Assembly: GCF_020707215.1 (NCBI RefSeq)
Contig: NZ_JAJFET010000003.1
Coordinates: forward strand, 310,001-374,000
Reading direction: 5' to 3'
Source: Sphingomonas sp. PL-96
GTDB taxonomy: Bacteria > Pseudomonadota > Alphaproteobacteria > Sphingomonadales > Sphingomonadaceae
DNA length: 64,000 bases
Part shown: piece after piece, positions 61,340 to 64,000 of the stretch
Numbering within the stretch: position 1 is the first letter of the stretch
How the letters are laid out: each line of letters opens with the position of its first letter
Translations under genes and position numbers: made by a program
Notes under the pieces: generated by a model
The model's input: only the letters and a program-made list of their open reading frames with translations
Databases searched by the model: none
What the model was told of the DNA's origin: nothing

Positions 61340-63055
61340 TCAACGCGCCAGCAGCGCCTCGAGCTTGCCTGGCGCCACCAGCAGGTGCGCCAGACCCTCG
61401 GCCGGCACTGCCACGGCGCGCACGCCCAGCGCGGCAAGCTCTGCCTGCCTGGTCTCGCCGCCCTGTGCCAGTTCCACCCGGATGCGGTTGCCATGGACGC
61501 TCACCCCGGACACGTTCGCTTCGCCGCCAAGTGCCGCGACCAGCGCGGGAGCCAGGCGGGTCCCGCTCGCCTCGACAGGCGCAGCATCCTTCGGCGCCAG
61601 TGCGACGGGCATCGCCAGCGCGTCGCGGATCTCGACCGCCACCAGGTCCGCCATCGGCCCGAGCACGATCTGCAGCGCCTTGTCGGACGGCCGGATGATC
61701 CCGCGTGCGCCGAGTGCCTTCAGCGCCGCGTCGTCGACCTTGCTCTGATCCCCGACGATCAGCCGCAAACGCGTGGTGCAGGCGCCGACCTCGCGGAGGT
61801 TGGCGGCGCCACCAAGCGCCTGGGCAAAGGCCGCGCCGCGGCTGTCTGGGGCTGCACCGCTGGTGCTCGCCGGGACAACTGCCGCCTCCGGCTCACGCCC
61901 CGGCGTCTGGAGGTTGAACCGGCGGATCACGAAGCTGAAGACGCCATAGTAGAGCGCGAAATAGACCAGCCCGATCGGGATCAGCATCAGCGGCTTGGTC
62001 GACTTGCCGTAGTTCAGCGCATAGTCGAACAAGCCCGCCGAAAAGCCAAAGCCGAGCTTGACGCCCAGTGCGTCCATGATCGCCATCGACAGGCCGGTCA
62101 GCACGGCGTGCACTGCGTAGAGCACGGGCGCGAGGAACATGAAGCTGAATTCGATCGGCTCCGTGACGCCGGTGAGCGCCGAGGTGAGGGCAAGGCTGAA
62201 CAGCATGCCACCCACCGCCTTGCGCCGCTCGGGCAGCGCCGTGCGGTACATGGCGAGACACGCAGCCGGCAGGCCGAACATCATCACGGGGAAGAAACCC
62301 GCCATGAAGCTGCCTGCGGCCGGATCGCCGGCAAAGAAGCGGCGCAGGTCGCCGTTCGCGCCGTTGAAGTCGCCCAGCACGAACCAGAAGACGTTGTTGA
62401 GCAGGTGATGCAGCCCGGTCACCAGCAGCAGCCGGTTGAACAGGCCGAACAGGAACAGCCCGAAGCCTCCGGCATTGGCGATGCCATGGCCGAGACCATC
62501 GATGCCGGCGCTCAGCGCCTGGAAGCTGGTGCCGATGATCACCGCCAGCACCAGGCCCGCAAGCCCGCTGACGATCGGCACGAACCGGCGTCCGCCGAAG
62601 AACGCCAGATACTCCGGCAGCTTGATTGCGGAGAACCGGTTGTAGAAGATGCCGCCGGTCAGGCCGGAGAGGATGCCGATCGGCACGTCGAGCCGCGCCA
62701 CCGCCTTGGCCTTCCAGCTTGCCGCGGCAAGCTCCGCGATCGCCGGATCCATGCCCGCGGTGGCTTCGGACGGTACGGCCAGCAGCACCTTGGCGGCCTC
62801 CGTCGCAACCAGGAAGCAGACGATGCCGGCAAGGCACGCCGCGCCATTGCCGTCGCGCGCATAGCCGGTGGCGACACCGATCGCGAACAACAGGCCCAGG
62901 TGCGAGAAGAGCGCATCGCCAGCAGCACTCAGGAACGCGATGTCGAGCAGGTCGGGCTGACCCAGGCGCAGCATCAGCCCCGCCACCGGCAACACCGCGA
63001 TCGGCAGCATCAGCGCGCGGCCGAGCGGTTGCAGCTTCTCCAGGATCGACTTCAT
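61340..63055 (-). CDS. nagE: PTS N-acetylglucosamine-type EIICB with an extra EIIB-like domain
   Basis: This sugar permease takes up and phosphorylates GlcNAc (inferred from family and context). The 571 residues comprise an EIIC membrane domain (1-390; IFYNRFSAIKLPEYLAFFGGRRFVPI and GVTEPIEFSFMFLAPVLY are GlcNAc/glucose-type signatures), an EIIB domain with phospho-cysteine C426 (REVGACTTRLRL), and a second EIIB-like domain (about 505-571; ALGGEANVSGVSVHGNRIRVEL) where the cysteine place is taken by Val/Ser. No EIIA is present; it probably comes from the fused EI upstream. ATG at 63055 overlaps the EI stop by four bases. Confidence 0.9.
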   Translation of the reverse strand: MKSILEKLQPLGRALMLPIAVLPVAGLMLRLGQPDLLDIAFLSAAGDALFSHLGLLFAIGVATGYARDGNGAACLAGIVCFLVATEAAKVLLAVPSEATAGMDPAIAELAAASWKAKAVARLDVPIGILSGLTGGIFYNRFSAIKLPEYLAFFGGRRFVPIVSGLAGLVLAVIIGTSFQALSAGIDGLGHGIANAGGFGLFLFGLFNRLLLVTGLHHLLNNVFWFVLGDFNGANGDLRRFFAGDPAAGSFMAGFFPVMMFGLPAACLAMYRTALPERRKAVGGMLFSLALTSALTGVTEPIEFSFMFLAPVLYAVHAVLTGLSMAIMDALGVKLGFGFSAGLFDYALNYGKSTKPLMLIPIGLVYFALYYGVFSFVIRRFNLQTPGREPEAAVVPASTSGAAPDSRGAAFAQALGGAANLREVGACTTRLRLIVGDQSKVDDAALKALGARGIIRPSDKALQIVLGPMADLVAVEIRDALAMPVALAPKDAAPVEASGTRLAPALVAALGGEANVSGVSVHGNRIRVELAQGGETRQAELAALGVRAVAVPAEGLAHLLVAPGKLEALLAR

Positions 63056-64000
63056 GCGCGGAACTCCCGGGCCAGAACGCGGACTTCGGCGGCCGACCGG
63101 CATTGCAGGGCGGCGGCGGCATGGGCGCGGCAGGCGTCCATCGACAGGCTGGCGACCAGCGCCTTGATCTCTGGCACCAGCGCAGCGGTTGCGGAAAGCT
63201 CGGTCACGCCAAGCCCGATCAGGATCGGCACGGCAAGCGGGTCGGAGGCCAGGCCACCGCACACACCGGTCCAGCGGTCATGCCGCGCCGCCCCCAGGCA
63301 GGTCGTCGCGATCATGCGCAGCACCGCCGGGTGAAGCCCGTCGATCGCGCCAGCGACCGCCGGATTGCCGCGGTCCATCGCCAGTGCATATTGGGTGAGG
63401 TCATTGGTGCCGACCGACAGGAAGTCGGCCTCGCTCGCCAGCAGGTCGGCGGTGACGGCTGCTGCCGGCGTCTCGATCATCACGCCGACGCTTACCGGCT
63501 CGGTCAGGCCAAGCTCGGCGCGCACCCGGTCGACAACCTCGCGCACCCGGCGCAGTTCGTCGAGCGACGCGATCATCGGGATCATGATCCGGCACTGGCC
63601 GGTCGGCTGCACACGCAGGATTGCGCGGATCTGGTCTTCGAGCAGCTGCGGATTGGCGAAGCCCACGCGGATGCCGCGCAGGCCAAGTGCCGGGTTCTCC
63701 TCCGGCGGGATCGGCAGATAGGGCGCGGGCTTGTCGCCGCCGATGTCGAGCAGGCGCACGATCAGCGATCGGCCGCCCAGCGCATCGGCGATGCCCTGAT
63801 ATTCGGCAGTCTGTTCGGCAAGCGACGGGGCCGTTTCGCGCTCCAGGAACAGGAATTCGGTGCGCAGCAGGCCGCAGCCCTCGGCGCCATTGGCGACCGC
63901 GATCTCCGCGTCGGCGCGCGAGCCCAGGTTGGCGAACACCTCGATGCGCTCGCCGCCAGCCATGTGGCAGGGGGCTGCGGCATTCGCCTGCGCCTCGGCC
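63052..64000 (-). CDS. PTS enzyme I, C-terminal part (probably EIIA-HPr-EI fusion), cut by window edge
   Basis: Only the last 315 residues lie in the window. They form the PEP-binding barrel of enzyme I: GLLRTEFLFLERETAPS, LDIGGDKPAPYLPIPPEENP, MIPMIASLDELRRVREVVD, SVGVMIETPAAAV, SVGTNDLTQYALAMDRGNP and the proton-donor cysteine in GVCGGLASDP. It autophosphorylates from PEP and passes phosphate to HPr. In proteobacteria with a GlcNAc PTS of this type, EI is usually fused to EIIA and HPr; that part would lie right of the edge. The stop overlaps the EIICB start. Confidence 0.9.
   Translation of the reverse strand, partial: AEAQANAAAPCHMAGGERIEVFANLGSRADAEIAVANGAEGCGLLRTEFLFLERETAPSLAEQTAEYQGIADALGGRSLIVRLLDIGGDKPAPYLPIPPEENPALGLRGIRVGFANPQLLEDQIRAILRVQPTGQCRIMIPMIASLDELRRVREVVDRVRAELGLTEPVSVGVMIETPAAAVTADLLASEADFLSVGTNDLTQYALAMDRGNPAVAGAIDGLHPAVLRMIATTCLGAARHDRWTGVCGGLASDPLAVPILIGLGVTELSATAALVPEIKALVASLSMDACRAHAAAALQCRSAAEVRVLAREFRA

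Overview
The window is a GC-rich alphaproteobacterial chromosome segment, most likely from Sphingomonas or a close sphingomonad. Pointers seen in the sequence are a CckA-type hybrid kinase, a recA gene with the alphaproteobacterial SOS operator GTTC-N7-GTTC, Caulobacter-type xylose oxidation genes (xylB, xylX), TonB-dependent receptors instead of SusCD pairs, and a dispersed hairpin repeat present in three intergenic places.

Left part (1 to about 9.2 kb): the start of a GH127/DUF1680 glycosidase (reads off the left edge), then smpB, a DUF2062 membrane protein, an M13 metallopeptidase lipoprotein, cckA, a single-domain response regulator and recA with its SOS box and terminator. From 9.2 to 14.2 kb, on the minus strand, lie an M1 aminopeptidase, a GH43-like glycosidase and an overlapping pair made of a GT4 glycosyltransferase and an LpxH-like phosphoesterase. 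From 14.3 to 20.6 kb a minus-strand iron-uptake type cluster is packed with overlapping genes: DUF2946, TonB receptor, PepSY, DUF3649, PepSY, DUF3325, with two Fur-like direct repeats in the gap before DUF3649.

Middle part (20.7 to 33.4 kb): a PLP-dependent cysteine synthase-like enzyme, a probable GDSL-esterase remnant next to a repeat, an ExoP-like GH3 enzyme, the Weimberg pair xylB-xylX, a carboxylesterase, a lipid kinase, hemB, a spermidine synthase-like membrane fusion, a small lipoprotein and tRNA-Arg(ACG).

Right part (33.4 to 64 kb): this is dominated by glycan catabolism. A ROK sugar kinase and a ROK regulator are divergent at 35.8 kb, followed by a secreted GH84 beta-N-acetylglucosaminidase and a short redox operon (SDR, old yellow enzyme, tiny membrane protein). 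From 41.7 to 64 kb there is a large locus with the enzyme complement needed to take an N-glycan apart from the outside in: TonB receptor, glycosylasparaginase, GH29 alpha-fucosidase, GH92 and GH125 alpha-mannosidases, GH3-PA14 enzyme, GH2 beta-mannosidase, divergent GntR/UTRA regulator, GH2 beta-galactosidase, and a GlcNAc-type PTS (EIICB and the end of EI).

Working model (inference): glycopeptides enter through the 1017-residue TonB receptor. Periplasmic enzymes, many with twin-arginine leaders, remove galactose, xylose, fucose, mannose and GlcNAc. The glycosylasparaginase then cuts the final GlcNAc-Asn bond, taking the place of a PNGase or endoglycosidase, neither of which is present here. 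GlcNAc enters by PTS, and the ROK kinase may phosphorylate mannose. An exact shared 10-mer, TGGTATTGTA, lies upstream of both main operons and is a candidate operator for the GntR regulator.
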